NCBI RefSeq assembly: GCF_001949145.1
Contig: NW_019091569.1
Span: 70,397 to 134,396, forward strand
DNA: 64,000 nucleotides
DNA from: Acanthaster planci
Lineage: Eukaryota > Echinodermata > Asteroidea > Valvatida > Acanthasteridae
Direction: 5' to 3'
Part shown: positions 20,854 to 36,908 of the stretch, piece after piece
Position numbering within the stretch: position 1 is the stretch's first letter
Layout: every line of letters begins with the position of its first letter
Program-made: the position numbers and the translations under genes
The notes under the pieces: model-generated
What the model was told of the DNA's origin: nothing
Seen by the model: the letters and a program-made list of their open reading frames with translations, nothing else
Databases searched by the model: none

Positions 20854-21100
20854 GACTAATAAATTTTCGCGTGGGAGCGAATTCACCTAACTTGTGCCCG
20901 ACCATATCTTCCGTAATGAACACTGGAATATGTTGTTTTCCATTGTGAACGGCAAAAGTAAATCCTACAAATTCGGGAAAAATGGTTGAACGACGTGATC
21001 AAGTTTTTATCGGAGCTCTTCGCCCGGCTGCTTTCGCTTTACGAAATTTTTGTAAAAGAGAAGCTTCTACATAAGGACCTTTTTTTAACGAACGACTCAT
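20834..21100 (-). CDS. rpsS: 30S ribosomal protein S19
   Basis: 88 residues, normal length. [19 protein letters not shown], the [16 protein letters not shown] segment and [18 protein letters not shown] identify S19 of the 30S head. Overlaps the start of rplV by 20 bases; follows rplB by 24. Confidence 0.97.
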
Positions 21101-21124
21101 AATTTAATTTATTATTCTATAATT

Positions 21125-21976
21125 TTACCTTTTTTTCATATTGCGGTGCCGAACAATCAATTTTGTTGAAGGGCGTTTTTTGTTTCGTGTTTTCACTCCG
21201 AGGGCTTTTTTGCCTCATTTGGTTCGCGGCCCCGAAAGACCAATCGGAGCTTTTCCTTCACCTCCGCCATGAGGATGATCATGACGATTCATCGCGGCCC
21301 CTCTCACAGTTGGACGAATTCCGGATCAACGTTTTCGTCCGGCTTTGCCCAAACGCACCAAACGATAATCTTCGTTTCCCACCACACCAATTGTAGCTCG
21401 ACAATTTTTATCAATTTTACGCACTTCTCCGGAAGTCAATTTCAAAATTATATAATGTTGACTTTCGTCGGGTCCCAATAATTGAGCGGATGCTCCGGCC
21501 GAACGAACGAGAATTCCGCCTTGACGCGGACGAAGTTCAATATTATGTACCAGAGTTCCGGGAGGAATATTACTCAACAGCATCGCGTTTCCCGGATTAA
21601 TATCCGCTTGATCATCGGTACTAACAATTAAATCACCAATTTTCAATCCCGAAGGAGCCAAAATATATTTTTTATCTCCGTCCGGATAGATGATTAAAGA
21701 AATAAAACAATTTCGATTCGGATCATATTCAAAAGAAGTTACTTTACCGAGAATATTTAATTTATTTCTTTTGAAATCAATTAAACGATATTTTCTTTTT
21801 GCTCTTCCTCCGCGATGACGAATACTAATTTGTCCGGTTTGATCTCGTCCACTTCTATTTTTTAAATTACGAAGTAAGGTTGAAGTTGGTTTTGTTTTGG
21901 TAAGATTTTTCTGATAATTAGTCAGAATAGTATTACGAGAAGAATTGTTAAGCGGGCGAATTTTACGTACAGGCAT
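21125..21976 (-). CDS. rplB: 50S ribosomal protein L2
   Basis: 283 residues. [20 protein letters not shown] and the peptidyl transferase-proximal loop [20 protein letters not shown] are the defining motifs; the latter holds the conserved His. Read through TGA Trp at GRKRW and TKWG. It follows rplW by 2 bases. Confidence 0.97.
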
Positions 21977-21978
21977 GA

Positions 21979-22395
21979 TTATTTTTTATCCTTGGAAATA
22001 GCATCGACATCAATCGTTGTGAGTTTTTTCAATTTTTCGGAAAAACGAGAAAAAATACCCTTTTTCTCAACCGGTTTGTCGCCTAAAGATTCACTCCCTT
22101 TCGCGAGATCGGAATCCTGTTGTAACAATCCAAATTTTTGTCCCGGAGCTAGAGTAATAATCGCTTTTTTAAACCTTTTGGTTTTCCCGAGAAAGCGACC
22201 TACTCTTTTCGGTTTAGGTTTTTTGCGAAGAACATTTACTGAAGCTACTTTATAACCAAAAACCGCTTCAAAAGCTTCTTTAATTTGTGGTTTACGAGCG
22301 CGAACATCAACCAAAAAAACAATTTGTTGTTTTTCCATTAATTTATATGTTTTTTCGGTAATGAGAATTTTTTTAAAAACTTCTGTCGCAATCAT
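21979..22395 (-). CDS. rplW: 50S ribosomal protein L23 with C-terminal extension
   Basis: 138 residues, about 40 more than usual. The core (residues 1-95) has ILITEKTYKLMEK, VFGYKVASVNVLR and GRFLGKTKRFKKAIITL. The extra tail (SDLAKGSESLGDKPVEKKG onward) is charged. L23 is the docking site for trigger factor and SRP at the tunnel exit. Confidence 0.95.
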   Translation of the reverse strand: MIATEVFKKILITEKTYKLMEKQQIVFLVDVRARKPQIKEAFEAVFGYKVASVNVLRKKPKPKRVGRFLGKTKRFKKAIITLAPGQKFGLLQQDSDLAKGSESLGDKPVEKKGIFSRFSEKLKKLTTIDVDAISKDKK

Positions 22396-22398
22396 AAT

Positions 22399-23091
22399 TT
22401 AAAATGACATCCTTTTTGTAAATGCGTCTAATGATTCGGGAGTAAAAACTAATTTTTCCGAATTTAACAAATCATACACTGATAAATTGTGAATATTGGT
22501 GATTTTGTGCATTTTTAAATTTCGAGCACTTAATTCTAAATTGGGATGGGGTTGAGCAAAAACGAATAAAATTTGTTGCTTTGAAGGAAAAAGATTTAAT
22601 TTCGCACTAATCTCTTTTCAATTTTTGGTCGATGGTGATTTTAATTCACAATTTTTTAAAATCATTAATTTTTGTGCTTTTACAAATTGATTTAACATGC
22701 CTAATAGGGCCCGACGAAATTCATTTTTGGTAATTTTCATTGAATAATTTTCGTTCCCGGTAGGTCCAAAAATAATTCCTCCTCCTTTTCATAACGGCGA
22801 ACGAATGGAACCAGCGCGTGCGCGGCCGGTACCTTTTTGACGTCAAGGTTTGCGACCTCCACCTGAAACTTCATCTCGTTTCTTGGTTTTTTTAGTTCCT
22901 TGACGACGAGATGCATTTTCGTTCGCGACGACTCGACTAATAATATTCTTATGAGAAGAAATGCCTCAAATTTTTTGATCAAGAGCAATTTTATCTATAA
23001 TTTTATGATTTATGTCATAAACGGAAAGAGTGAATGGATCAATTTTTTTGATCGTTTTTTTAATTTTGGAAGAAGAGGCTTTTGTTGTCAT
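22399..23091 (-). CDS. rplD: 50S ribosomal protein L4
   Basis: 230 residues. The tunnel-loop signature SGGGRKPWRQKGTGRARAGS and RSPLWKGGGIIFGP are clear; the N-terminal 20 residues are a basic Thr/Ser/Lys extension. Three tryptophans here are TGA-coded. It starts 5 bases after rplC ends. Confidence 0.96.
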
Positions 23092-23096
23092 AATGA

Positions 23097-23996
23097 TTAA
23101 GATTCTGTTTGAGTAGATTTTTTTTCTTTTAAAATTTTCGAGTTTTCCCTTTTATTATCGGATGATTTGATTGTTTTTTTTGAAATAGATTTAGTTTTGG
23201 CATTCAAAAAAGAAGGAGTTTCAAGGGGGGGCGAAACTCCTTCTTTTTGGGAATGGAGAGTTTCGTGTGTTTTTGATTTAGAAAAATCAGAAACTGATTT
23301 TTGAAGAGATGAAGTAAGTTGATTTAAATCTTGATATTGAATAAGTGAACGAGAAGAGCGAGCTTTTTTTTGTTTAATTGAATTTTGAATAATTAAAAAA
23401 GTTTTATTTGCCCCCGGAACGGAACCCTTAAGGACTAAAAGGTTTGCTTCGGGAATAATTTGAATAATTTCTAAATTTTGTATCTTTGTTCAATTCGCTC
23501 CTTTTCGGCCCGGAAGCGGTTGGCCTTTTCAAACTTTATCGGGACGAGAAATGCCGATAGATCCGGGAGCACGATGATGTTTAGAACCGTGTGTCATCGG
23601 ACCGCGAGAAAAATGATGGCGTTTAATTACTCCGGCGGTTCCTTTTCCTTTTGAAATTGCTCGAACATCAACAAATTCACCTACTTTAAATAAACTCAAG
23701 TTTAATTTATCTCCCAAATTTTGATCTTTCATATTTCGAATTTCCGTACAATAAATAATACCTTTTAAATTGCTTTTGGCAAAATGTTTTTGCTGCGGTT
23801 TCTTAATTTTTTTGTTTGAAAAATGAGAAAGGGCAATTTGTGAAGCATCATATCCATCGGTGGCAATTTTTTTAATTTGAGTAACAGTATTTTCCGGTAC
23901 TTCAATATAAGTTACCGGAATAACTTCTCCTTTTTCCGTAAATAATTGATGCATCATTAGTTTACGACCGATCAGACCTTTTGCTATATTCATCAT
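23097..23996 (-). CDS. rplC: 50S ribosomal protein L3 with long C-terminal extension
   Basis: 299 residues. The conserved part (1-215) contains GLIGRKLMMHQLFTEKGEV and KGTAGVIKRHHFSRGPMTHG then GSIGISRPDKVWKGQPLPG. The last 85 residues are rich in Ser, Lys, Thr and Gln, ending KSTQTES, with no counterpart in typical L3. ATG at 23996 is chosen two bases after the rpsJ stop; a second ATG follows immediately. Confidence 0.95.
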
Positions 23997-23998
23997 AT

Positions 23999-24298
23999 CT
24001 ATACAGTTTTAATTAGCAGACTAACACTGCTTGCGAGTTCAATTCTTTTTAGTTCGTCCATTGTTTTTGAATTAGGAACAATGGATATTAAGCGTTTATG
24101 AGTTTTTCGTTCAAATTGTTCTTGCGAATCTTTGTGACGAGATACACTCCGAAGAACGGTAAAAATTTCTCTTTTGGTTGGCATAGGAATAGGACCTGAT
24201 ACTTTTGATCCGGAAGATTTAGCGATTTCGATAATCCGACTGACCGATTGATCAACAATTTTATGTTCGTATCCTCAAACAATAATTTTAATCTTCAT
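23999..24298 (-). CDS. rpsJ: 30S ribosomal protein S10
   Basis: 99 residues from MKIKIIVWGYEHKIVDQS, with GPIPMPTKREIFTVLRS and the C-terminal ASSVSLLIKTV typical of S10. It is the first gene of the 21-kb ribosomal supercluster. The 185-base spacer upstream contains an AT-rich putative promoter (TTAAAATAG-like -10) but no clear -35. Confidence 0.96.
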
Positions 24299-24420
24299 TC
24301 CTAAAATTTCAAAGAACAAGAAACAAATAATGTTTCAACTTTCATCTATTTTAACATAAGAAAAATGTGGGAAAAAGAAAAATATGAAAAATTATGAAAA
24401 AAAATTTTTTATTTAAAAAC

Positions 24421-24450
24421 ACAAAAGGGAACCCTTACGGGTTCCCTTGT
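24421..24450 (-). terminator. Rho-independent terminator after the 24483-25469 gene
   Basis: A perfect 10-bp stem AAGGGAACCC/GGGTTCCCTT with a 4-base loop. On the minus strand it is followed by a T-rich run. It ends transcription from the unknown membrane protein gene and separates it from rpsJ. Confidence 0.85.
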
Positions 24451-24482
24451 GAACAATGAAATAAAGTGTTATAAATAACAAA

Positions 24483-25469
24483 TTATAATTCAATTGTAAG
24501 TGATGCTCGTTTATTAACTCCTTGCTCTCCATCTTTTTGAGCATTAGCATCAGTTTGAGCATCTACTGATGGAAAAAGTCCGTTTGTTCCAAAAATGCCA
24601 GCCAAAAGATTAGCCAGGGCTACAGCATCAGCTGGTGCGTTCTGAGGAATTTGTCGTTTCTTAAATCCAACTTGAACACTACCTTGAAGATTGCTTCATT
24701 TAGGAATCGCAATTACAACTTCATCTATCACTGGAATATCTGGATTTCCAGTAATTTTATCATTCTCAATATAACCTACAGCAATAATATGGTATGTTTT
24801 GGCCGTTACTGCATCCGTGAATCCATACCTTATTGCCACGTCATTATTAAAAGTGTCTACAGAAGTGTCAATAATCCTTGCTACATTACTATCAGTGCTA
24901 ACTGGAATTGATACTGAATCATCATAAGCATTGAAAGCAACATTAAAACTCTCGCCGCCTAAGTTAAACTTGAAAGAAAGTAGACCGGCTTTGTTTACTA
25001 AAAGATCATAAAATGTATAATCTATTTTTCTTTCAGTTTTAGTCGCTTCATTGACTTTATTTGCATAAGTTGATTTAATATTTTCTCAACTTAATGCACC
25101 ACCTACATACTCTGAACTCAACGGAAACAATACTGTTTTCGCTGTTTCTGCTGGCACATTAGCTGGATCCTCATTATTGGGAATTGTATAAAGTCCATCA
25201 TAAACAGTTGTTGCATCCAGTTGACTAATAACATTATTGGCTGCATCTCCCGCGACTGCTCTTTGAGCCTCTAAACTAGTCCCATCACCAATTGTTAATG
25301 TCGGATGTAGAGACAAAAATTTTGAAAGAGCAGAAGTATCGAGACCTTGCTTTGTAACAACAGGTTTTGTTAAATTCAAAACTAAAGCCGTTGCTCCTAG
25401 ACCTAGTGAAACTACCAAACCTAAAGCTAAACCATAGGTGAGGAAATTATTATTTGAGTTGTTTTCCAT
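24483..25469 (-). CDS. Unknown membrane-anchored protein
   Basis: 328 residues, not recognised. The N-terminus MENNSNNNFLTYG is followed by one hydrophobic helix (about residues 10-35, LALGLVVSLGLGATALVLNL) without a lipobox cysteine, so it is probably an uncleaved signal anchor with the remainder outside. The outer part is acidic, Thr/Asn/Asp-rich with beta-type segments such as KIDYTFYDLLVNKAGLLSFK and VVIAIPKW. A strong AGAAAGG ribosome site precedes ATG 25469, and strong hairpin terminators lie on both sides, so it is a monocistronic unit. Likely a surface protein; function unknown. Confidence 0.8.
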
Positions 25470-25658
25470 AATTTTTTTTTACCTTTCTATAAAAATATAT
25501 AAAATTTTTAATTCAATAAATTTTTGAATTTTTATCATAAGTAAAAACTTGATAAAAATACGATATTAAGCACACTCATATTAATACTTAACACTGAATT
25601 AAATTTATTTACATTTTTAATTATAACAACAAACAAATAAAAAAATAAAAATAAAAAA

Positions 25659-25680
25659 CCCCCGCTTTTAAGGCGGGGGC
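25659..25680 (-). terminator. Rho-independent terminator after the Cys-rich peptide gene
   Basis: GC-rich hairpin CCCCCGC/GCGGGGG with a 7-base loop, followed on the minus strand by TTTTTTATTTTTATTTTTTT. It is one of the strongest hairpins in the window. Confidence 0.88.
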
Positions 25681-25697
25681 TGAATGGTAAAACTAAA

Positions 25698-25722
25698 ATA
25701 CTGTTTCGAAAAAAAACAGTAT
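25698..25722 (-). terminator. Second hairpin in the 3' region of the Cys-rich peptide gene
   Basis: Perfect inverted repeat ATACTGTTT/AAACAGTAT (9 bp, 7-base loop) 12 bases after the peptide stop codon, followed on the minus strand by TTTTAGTTTTA. It could be a weak first terminator or an mRNA-stabilising hairpin ahead of the strong terminator. Confidence 0.5.
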
Positions 25723-25733
25723 CTAAATTGTCT

Positions 25734-25817
25734 TTAGCAACAACATTCTTTGTGACATGAGCAAGAACAACATGGAGTTTTCTTACATTTGTCGCAAATC
25801 TTAGAACAACAGCACAT
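25734..25817 (-). CDS. 27-residue cysteine-rich (metallothionein-like) peptide
   Basis: ATG at 25817 to TAA encodes 27 residues of which 12 are cysteine: MCCCSKICDKC at the start, PCCSCSCHKECCC at the end, plus Lys and one His. The density and CC, CxC and CxxC spacing resemble small metallothioneins that bind zinc, copper or cadmium, but no family match can be claimed from sequence alone. Evidence that it is a real gene: AAAGGA ribosome site 8 bases before the ATG, a TATAAT -10 element 80 bases upstream overlapping the rpoC stop, a 7-bp stem-loop (25834-25860) in the leader, and two hairpins including a strong terminator immediately downstream. It may instead be a leader or redox peptide. Confidence 0.75.
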   Translation of the reverse strand: MCCCSKICDKCKKTPCCSCSCHKECCC

Positions 25818-25833
25818 ATGACAATTCCTTTCC

Positions 25834-25860
25834 GATTAATTACTTGAGAAGAAATTAATC
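25834..25860 (-). promoter_or_regulatory. Stem-loop in the leader of the Cys-rich peptide gene
   Basis: Inverted repeat GATTAAT/ATTAATC with a 13-base loop lies a few bases before the ribosome binding site of the peptide. It could modulate translation. No known riboswitch is recognised. Confidence 0.35.
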
Positions 25861-25899
25861 TAACTTGATTTTACTACTGAATTTGTAAAAAAACCAAAA

Positions 25900-29691
<3,792 letters not shown>

Positions 29692-29703
29692 AATTATTCT
29701 CGA

Positions 29704-32700
29704 TTACTCTTTCATTTCTTTGTCGCTCATTTTTATTTCTTTGGGTTGTACTTCAATATTGAGGCAAAGGGATTTTAGTTCGGAAAGTAAAACATTAAAT
29801 GATTCCGGAAAATAGCGAAAAGGAAAATCACTCGTGGATTGATGATTAATAATTCTCTGATAAATCATATTTCGTCCACGAATATCGTCGGATTTAATGG
29901 TTAACAATTCTCGTAAATTGTAGGCGGCACCGTAGGATTCAAGTGCTCAAACTTCCATTTCTCCAAATCGTTGCCCTCCATTTTGCGCTTTTCCTTTAAG
30001 TGGTTGCTGAGTAATTAGAGAATAATGTCCGATATCACGAGCATGCATTTTAGTATTTACCATATGCGTTAATTTCATATAATAAATAATTCCGGTAGCA
30101 ATGCGTTGCTCAAAAGGTTCTCCGGTTTCTCCGTCATAAAGTATTTCTTTGCCGTCCAGGCTAACTTGCGCGGTTTTCATTAACTGACTGAGTTCTTTAT
30201 GATTGTTTTTTGCAAATCCCGGACAAATCACTTTTAAATTTAACTTGCTGGCGGCCTGACCCAAATGCATTTCTAATAATTGACCGACATTCATACGCGA
30301 AGGCACTCCCAAGGGATTAATCATAATGTCGATTGGTACACCATCGGCACTATAGGGCATACTATTTTCAGGAAGAATACGGCTAATAACTCCTTTGTTG
30401 CCATGACGAGAAGCAAGTTTGTCGCCTTCTTTGAGTACATTTTTACGAGCAATATAAACTTTTACAATTTCCACTACTTCTGCACTCATATCTTGACTAA
30501 AATGAGTATCTCGATATCGTTGAATTTTTTGCACAATTCCATATACTCCCGTGGGAACAATAAATGAACTATTTTCCACATTTTTTTCTCGACCTTTAAA
30601 TAATTGATGTAAGAGCACATCTTCCGGGCTTCGTTGGCCTTTATCTTTTGGCGTAATTTTACCAACTAAAATGTCTCCGGGCTCAACTTCACTGCCGACA
30701 AGCGCAATTCCTTCTTCATCCAAAAGACGACGAGACTTATAACTGGTATTAACAATTTCATTGGTAAATTCTTCGTCACCGAGTTTGGTACGCATGCGCC
30801 GAATTTCATAGACTTCAACATGTAGTGAAGTAAAGACATCTTCGCGAACTAAACGCTCACTGACAATCAAGGCATCTTCATAGTTGTATCCTTTTCAAGT
30901 CATAAAAGCTACTCTTAAATTTTTACCTAAGGCTAATTCTCCGTTTTGAATCGCGGTTCCATCCGCTAAAATTGAATTGGTTTTTACTTGATCTCCTTTT
31001 TTTACGGTAACGTTGTGAAATAAAGCGGTTCTTTGATTGGAATTGAGAAAATCCAAAGTGTGGTAATTAATAATTTTCTTTTTATTTTCTTCGCGCACTT
31101 GAATTAAACTACTGTCCGCATAAACAACTTCTCCGGGAACTTTGGAAACTAAAGCAAATCCTGAATCACGAGCAATTTGATGTTCTACTCCCGTTGCAAC
31201 AATTGGAGAGTCGGGATTAATTAAGGGTGTGGCCTGTTTTTGCATATTTGCTCCCATTAAGGCTCGATTGGCATCATTATTTTCCAAAAAGGGAATCGCG
31301 GCCGCGGAAACAGAAAACATTTGTTCGGCGGCAAAACCTAAATATTCAATTTCCTTGGAATTTACAGAAACTAAATTTTCTCGAAAATAAATAGTTATTT
31401 TGTCGCCGACAATATTTCGTTTTTTATCTAATAAAGTAGAAGCGGGAGCAATCAAAGCATTATTTTCTTCAATCGCTGATAAATAAACCACTTCATTGGT
31501 TACTTGCCCGTTTTTGATTTTTCAATAGGGTGTTTCAATAAATTTTCACTGATTAATTCTCGCATGATAGGCGAGATTAATAATCACTCCGACATTTGGA
31601 CCTTCCGGAGTTTCAATCGGACAGATTTTACCGAGAAAAGAAGAATGAATATCTCTTAATTTATGAGTAATATTTTCTCGTTTAATTCCACCTTCTCCTA
31701 AAACGGTAACTCGTCGTTTGTTGGCGAGTTCGGTGAGCGGATTGGTTTGATCCAAAAACTGACATAGTTGAGAGATATTAAAAAAATCTCGAAGACTTTT
31801 CGTGACTGGAGTTAAATTAAATACTTTAGTGATGCGGTGATTATATTTATTCACCGTAATATCATTTAATTTACGAATTGAATTTTTTTGTAATTCACGC
31901 AATCCGATACGAAATTGTCCTTCTAATAATTCTCCAATCATGCGAACATTTCGGTTCTCCAAACTATCAATGTCATCAACCTTGCCGACATCATGAGAGA
32001 GATTTAATAAATAGGAAACAAAAGCGATAATATCGGGAATATTGAGGAGTTTATCTTGACAATTGGGATTTACACCAATTGCGTTAATGACTTCTTCCTG
32101 AATATATGAATCTTTGTAAATTTTCACAATTTGCACTTTATTGTAGCCAGGAATTTTGCCTGCGAGATAGTCTAATGTTTCCAACTTATTTCCATCTAAA
32201 AAATACTTTCGTAAAGTAGCTAGTTGTTTTTTTCCGATTCAAGTTCCTTTCGCGAAAACTAGTTTTTGTGTTTTTTCGTCAATTAAATCTTCGGCTAAAA
32301 CTCGTTCATAAAGAAAGTTACCGAGAAATAATTTATGATTAATTTTATATCGTCCAATATCGGACAAATAAAAACGAATCGGATTAAAAAACATTTCAAT
32401 AATCGTTTGTAGTTTATTTTCAATGGATAAATTTTCTTTTTCGGCAATTTTGGAATAAATCGAATTAATCGCCGCTTCGCGAGATGAAATATAACGAGAG
32501 CTCTCGTATGAGCCAACAATCTCATCAGCGGAATTGAAAATGCGCAAGACATCTTCTTTATAAAAGTTAAAAACATTTAATAAATTCACGAGAAGAATTT
32601 TATGAGACTTGTTTTTATCTAATTCAAAATTTAAAATTGGTAAGGGGTGATTTTTTTTCGTCTCTTTATCAACTCTTTTTAAAACTTCAGTTTTTAAACT

Positions 32701-33408
32701 AATTCAAGTTCCTCGGTAGGGAATCAACTCCGCATGGTAAACTATATAATCGTTTTTTTCGACATCATCCGAGGAAAAAATTACTCCGGGAGCACGTACT
32801 AACTGTAAAACAACAACTTTTTCATTACCGTTAATCAAGAAAGTTCCGTTTTCTGAAATGGCCGGGTAATTGCCGAAATAAATTTTTTCTTCTTTGATAA
32901 TTTCTAAATCAAAAATTAATTGTTCTTTATTTTTTTTTTGAACAAGAAAACTAATTTTTAATTTGCCTTCAATTGCTGTTTCATCAACCGTAAAAACAAA
33001 CTTATTTTCCGATTTACTTGTTAATTTGAAATTTTGTAATCGTAATTTTTGTTGTATTCATTTGGTAAAAGCATCTAGTTTGGATTTATAAATGGTAATA
33101 TTAATGCTTTCGTCGGTCTGAATATTTTTTAATTGCAGATAAAGATTAATCGGAAACGTGTATGAACCCAAACTATTTCGCACCGTTTCAAAATCAATAT
33201 CGGGTTGACAAATTTGCAATCTTTTTAAAGAAAGTTTGCTTTTTTGATCGCGTGAAAAAATCGGAAAAAATTCGTCAAAAATGGAACGAATTTGTTTTTC
33301 AAAAAAATAATTATAACTAATCTTGTTTAATTCGTTTAACTTATGTGAAAGCGGATTACTCAAATGAGAAGTCTGACCGAAAAACTTTCGTGTGGATTGA
33401 AAAGGCAT
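29704..33408 (-). CDS. rpoB: RNA polymerase beta subunit
   Basis: 1234 residues from ATG at 33408. Diagnostic segments: the rifampicin region [20 protein letters not shown], then [31 protein letters not shown] and, near the end, [18 protein letters not shown]. No obvious Shine-Dalgarno precedes the chosen ATG; a TTG 18 bases upstream is an alternative. A short TGCCA/TGGCA inverted repeat lies just upstream. Forms an operon with rpoC. Confidence 0.95.
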
Positions 33409-33472
33409 GAAAAAGAAAGTTGCCAAAATGGCATTTATACAATGTTAAGTATTATACATATTTTTCTAAAAA

Positions 33473-35107
33473 CTAACAATGTTTTTCTTGACAAGCTTTT
33501 AAAAACCCAATAAATAGCGGGTGAACCGCCTGAGGACGAGAAATAAGTTCCGGATGAAACTGAGTTCCTAGATAAAATGGATGATGCTTTAATTCAAAAA
33601 TAGCTTGAGTTGGTGACTCATTAGTTGTTTGAGCTACATTTATAAAATCACTTTTTGCGAATTTTGTTGAATAATGAGCATTAAAACTAAAACGATGTCG
33701 GTACCGTTCCATAACAACGGCATTCGGTGTTATTTTGCCAAATTGAGAATAAATGCGAAATGTTTGGCTTTCTTTATTTAATTTTGTTTGACAACCACCG
33801 ATTACCATTTTTTGATGTTGAAAATCATGATAATCAATAACAAAATCTTTTTGAGAATTTTTATCGTGAAGAAAAAATTCTCGCGAATGAGCATTTTTTA
33901 TGTTTAATACATCGCGCGCATAACTTATGATTGCTGCTTGCAGACCAAAACAAATGCCTAAAAAGGGAATTTTTTGTTCTCGAGCATAGCGAGAGGCTAA
34001 GATTTTTCCTTCAAATCCGCGAAGTCCATAACCGCCGGTGACAATAATGCCATCAAATTGTTTTAAATAAGAAAGAGAAATGCTTTTATTTTCTAATTTT
34101 TCGGGATCAATTTCTTCAAATTCGACAAGTATCTTAATTTGAGCGCGAGCTAAGATGAGGGAATGATAAATAGAAACATAACTTGAAGCAAAATCTTTAT
34201 ATTTATTGATTATGGCAAGTTTTACAACTGAAGATGCTGGTGTTTTTTTAAGATTTATTTTATTGCAAAAATTTTCTCAATTTTGTAATTGTGGAGCAAA
34301 GGAAAAATTAAACTTTTTCGCCAAAGTGGACGGTAAATTAGTTTTCATTAAATATTGTGGCATTTGATAAATGCTATCTAAGTCCGGCATAAAAATAAAT
34401 TTACGAAACTGAACCGGAAAACGACGCACAAATTTATCAATAATATTTTTTTGGGGAATCTTCGGTGTCCGTAAAACAATAAAATCCGGATTAATATTGT
34501 TGGCAAAAATAGTTTGCAGAGAATGTTGAGCTAAACGAGTTTTTAGCTCTTTGCTCGGAGAAAGAGTAACTAAATAAGAAAGAAAAATAAAAGCTATATT
34601 TTCTGTTCCGTGTTTTAATTGTAAATTTTTTGCGGCTTGCAAGTAAGGAAAAATGTTTTCATCATGAATATTACCTCCGATTTCTACTACTAATAAATCT
34701 GAATTTTCTTTTTTTTGCAGTCTTTCAATATGATTTTCAATTCTTTGTACAATTTGAGAAAAGTCCAGAGTTTTACCATTATTACGTCCTTCGCGTTCTT
34801 TTGTAATGGTTTCGAAAAATATTTTTCCTAAAGTCGAGGAGGATAAATGAGTGAGAGTTTGATTTAAAAATCTCTCGTAAGTTCCGATATCTTGATCACA
34901 TTCCAGACCGTCTTCGGTGACAAAAACTTCTCCATGCTCGGTAGGATTCATAAATCCGGCATCACAATTTAAATATGGATCATGTTTTTGAATGGAAATT
35001 TTTTGTCCATTGCATTTAAAAATCTTTGCAATACTGGCGGTTAAAATGCCTTTTCCAATTCCGGAAAAAGAACTACCGATAACAAATATAATTTTAGGAT
35101 TTTTCAT
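33473..35107 (-). CDS. pyrG: CTP synthase
   Basis: 544 residues. The N-terminal synthetase domain has SFSGIGKGILTASI (P-loop-like), NPTEHGEVFVTEDGLECDQD; the C-terminal class I glutamine amidotransferase has the Cys nucleophile in PFLGICFGLQAAI and His-Glu in GTQFHPE. It makes CTP from UTP, ATP and glutamine. The first aa codon upstream (TTG) is ignored in favour of ATG 35107. Confidence 0.96.
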
Positions 35108-35139
35108 CAAAAAAATATAAAAATTAATTATATCTTAAT

Positions 35140-36819
35140 TTATTTTTTTAACTTTGTCATTTTCGTCGGTGCGGAAACGCCGATTAAGGAAAAAATATTG
35201 GCGGCGGTTTGACGAAAAGCATGAACTAAAGCAATTCGCTCGCGAGCGAGCTCGTCATGAGATTTTAAAATAGAATGTTTTTGATAAAAAGCATGAAATT
35301 TTTTGCTAATTTCAATTAAATAACTAATTAAAAATTGAGGTTCGTGTTTTTGGACAACGTTTAGAATAATTTGAGGAAACCGATGTAAATGTAAAATTAA
35401 ATCTTTTTCTTCTTTGGTTTTTCCAAGCAAGGTAAAGTTATTTTGTTTTGGAGAGTGAAGATTTTTATTTTTATTGATTACCTGACAAGCACGAGCATGG
35501 GCGTATTGAGTATAATAAACGGGGTTTTGAATATTTTTTTCTTGTAATATCGCAAAATCAAAAACGAATTTTGTTGTTCGTTGACGTAAAATCATCATAA
35601 AGCGAGCTAAGTCAACTCCCACTTTATGCACAAATTCTCTTCAATAAACCGCTGTGCCAGCTCGTTTCGACATTTTCTTTAATTGCGAATCTTTGCTCAC
35701 ACTAATCATTTGAATAAAATCAACCTGAAAGTTATCGGCCGGTCAACCAAGTGCTTTCATGCCGGCTTTAATTTTAAAATAGTGCGCATGATGATCAGCT
35801 CCTCATAAATCATAAATTTTGCTAAATCCCCGTTGAAACTTATTTTCATGATACATTAAGTCTCCCGAGAAATATGATGGCTCTCCGTTTCGTTTGACTA
35901 ACACAAAATCTTGTTCCGCTCCAAATTGAGAAGCTTTAAAGAAAAGAGCACCGTCTTTTTCGTAGGTTAAATTTTTTTTCTTAATACGAACTTTAAATTC
36001 TTCAAAAAAGTTCCCTTCATACAAGCTTTTTTCGGAAAATCAAACATCAAATTGAATACCTAAATGAGCTAATTCTTGTTTAAAAATTTTTAAAAATTTT
36101 TGTCGTCCGTGTTCAATAAAAAAATTTTGTCGTTCGTCAATGCCAACTTCGTTTCATTGAACATTCTTATATAAATTGCCATATTTTTGATAAATTTCTT
36201 TTGCTAACGAAATAATTTCTTGATTTTTATAACGATTATCAAAATCGGCAAAAGCGAGCCCGATTAATTGAGCATAATGATAGAAAATACTTTTTCCAAG
36301 AGCAAAAATTTGCACTCCGGCATCGTTAATATAATATTCTTTAGTGACATCAAACCCCGCAAAACTGAATACACGAGCTAAAACATCGCCCACCACAGCA
36401 TTTCGCAAATGTCCTAAATGAAAATAACCCGTAGGATTTGCGGAGATTCATTCATAATTAATTTTTTCTTGATTTCCAAAGTCAGTTCGTCCTCAGTCTT
36501 TGCCCTTTTTTAATATATAGGAAATAATTTTATTTAAATGAATAGATTTTCAAAAAAAGTTTAAATAACCATCGTGAATTTCAATTTTTTCAAATAAATC
36601 ACTCTGGGTATACAGTGCTGATTGGAGTTTTTGCGTTACTTCGGAGAGAGGTAAATTATACTTAGCGGAAATAATTTTCGCGATATTGCTATTAAATTCT
36701 CCTTGAGATAAATTTCGATTTATTTGGACAGAAAATACAGAAACTTTATTTCAATTCAAAGTGAATAAAACTTTTTGAATTAATTGTCGAATCTGCAAGT
36801 ATGGAGAAAAACTATTCAT
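35140..36819 (-). CDS. argS: Arginyl-tRNA synthetase
   Basis: 559 residues. Class I: the HIGH-type motif is in SANPTGYFHLGHLRNAVVGD, followed by EYYINDAG; the KMSKR-like loop is KKMSKRAGTAV; the C-terminal DALR anticodon-binding domain is present (AHARACQVINK on). Read through many TGA codons. It lies 32 bases upstream of pyrG and after the arginine transporter operon terminator. Confidence 0.96.
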
Positions 36820-36841
36820 TGAAATTTAATTATTTACTTAA

Positions 36842-36876
36842 ACAAACTCCCACCCTTTTACAGGTGGGAGCATGTT
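36842..36876 (-). terminator. Terminator of the arginine fermentation operon
   Basis: CTCCCACC/GGTGGGAG 8-bp stem extended by ACAAAC/GTTTGT, followed on the minus strand by TTTGTTTAAG. It closes arcA-argF-transporter before argS. Confidence 0.8.
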
Positions 36877-36908
36877 TGTGAAAGTTCTAATTTATAAAAA
36901 AAATTAAA

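Noticed and set aside
33421-33433. TGCCA/TGGCA palindrome upstream of rpoB as an operator
   Set aside because: Very short and a single copy; can arise by chance in the start region.
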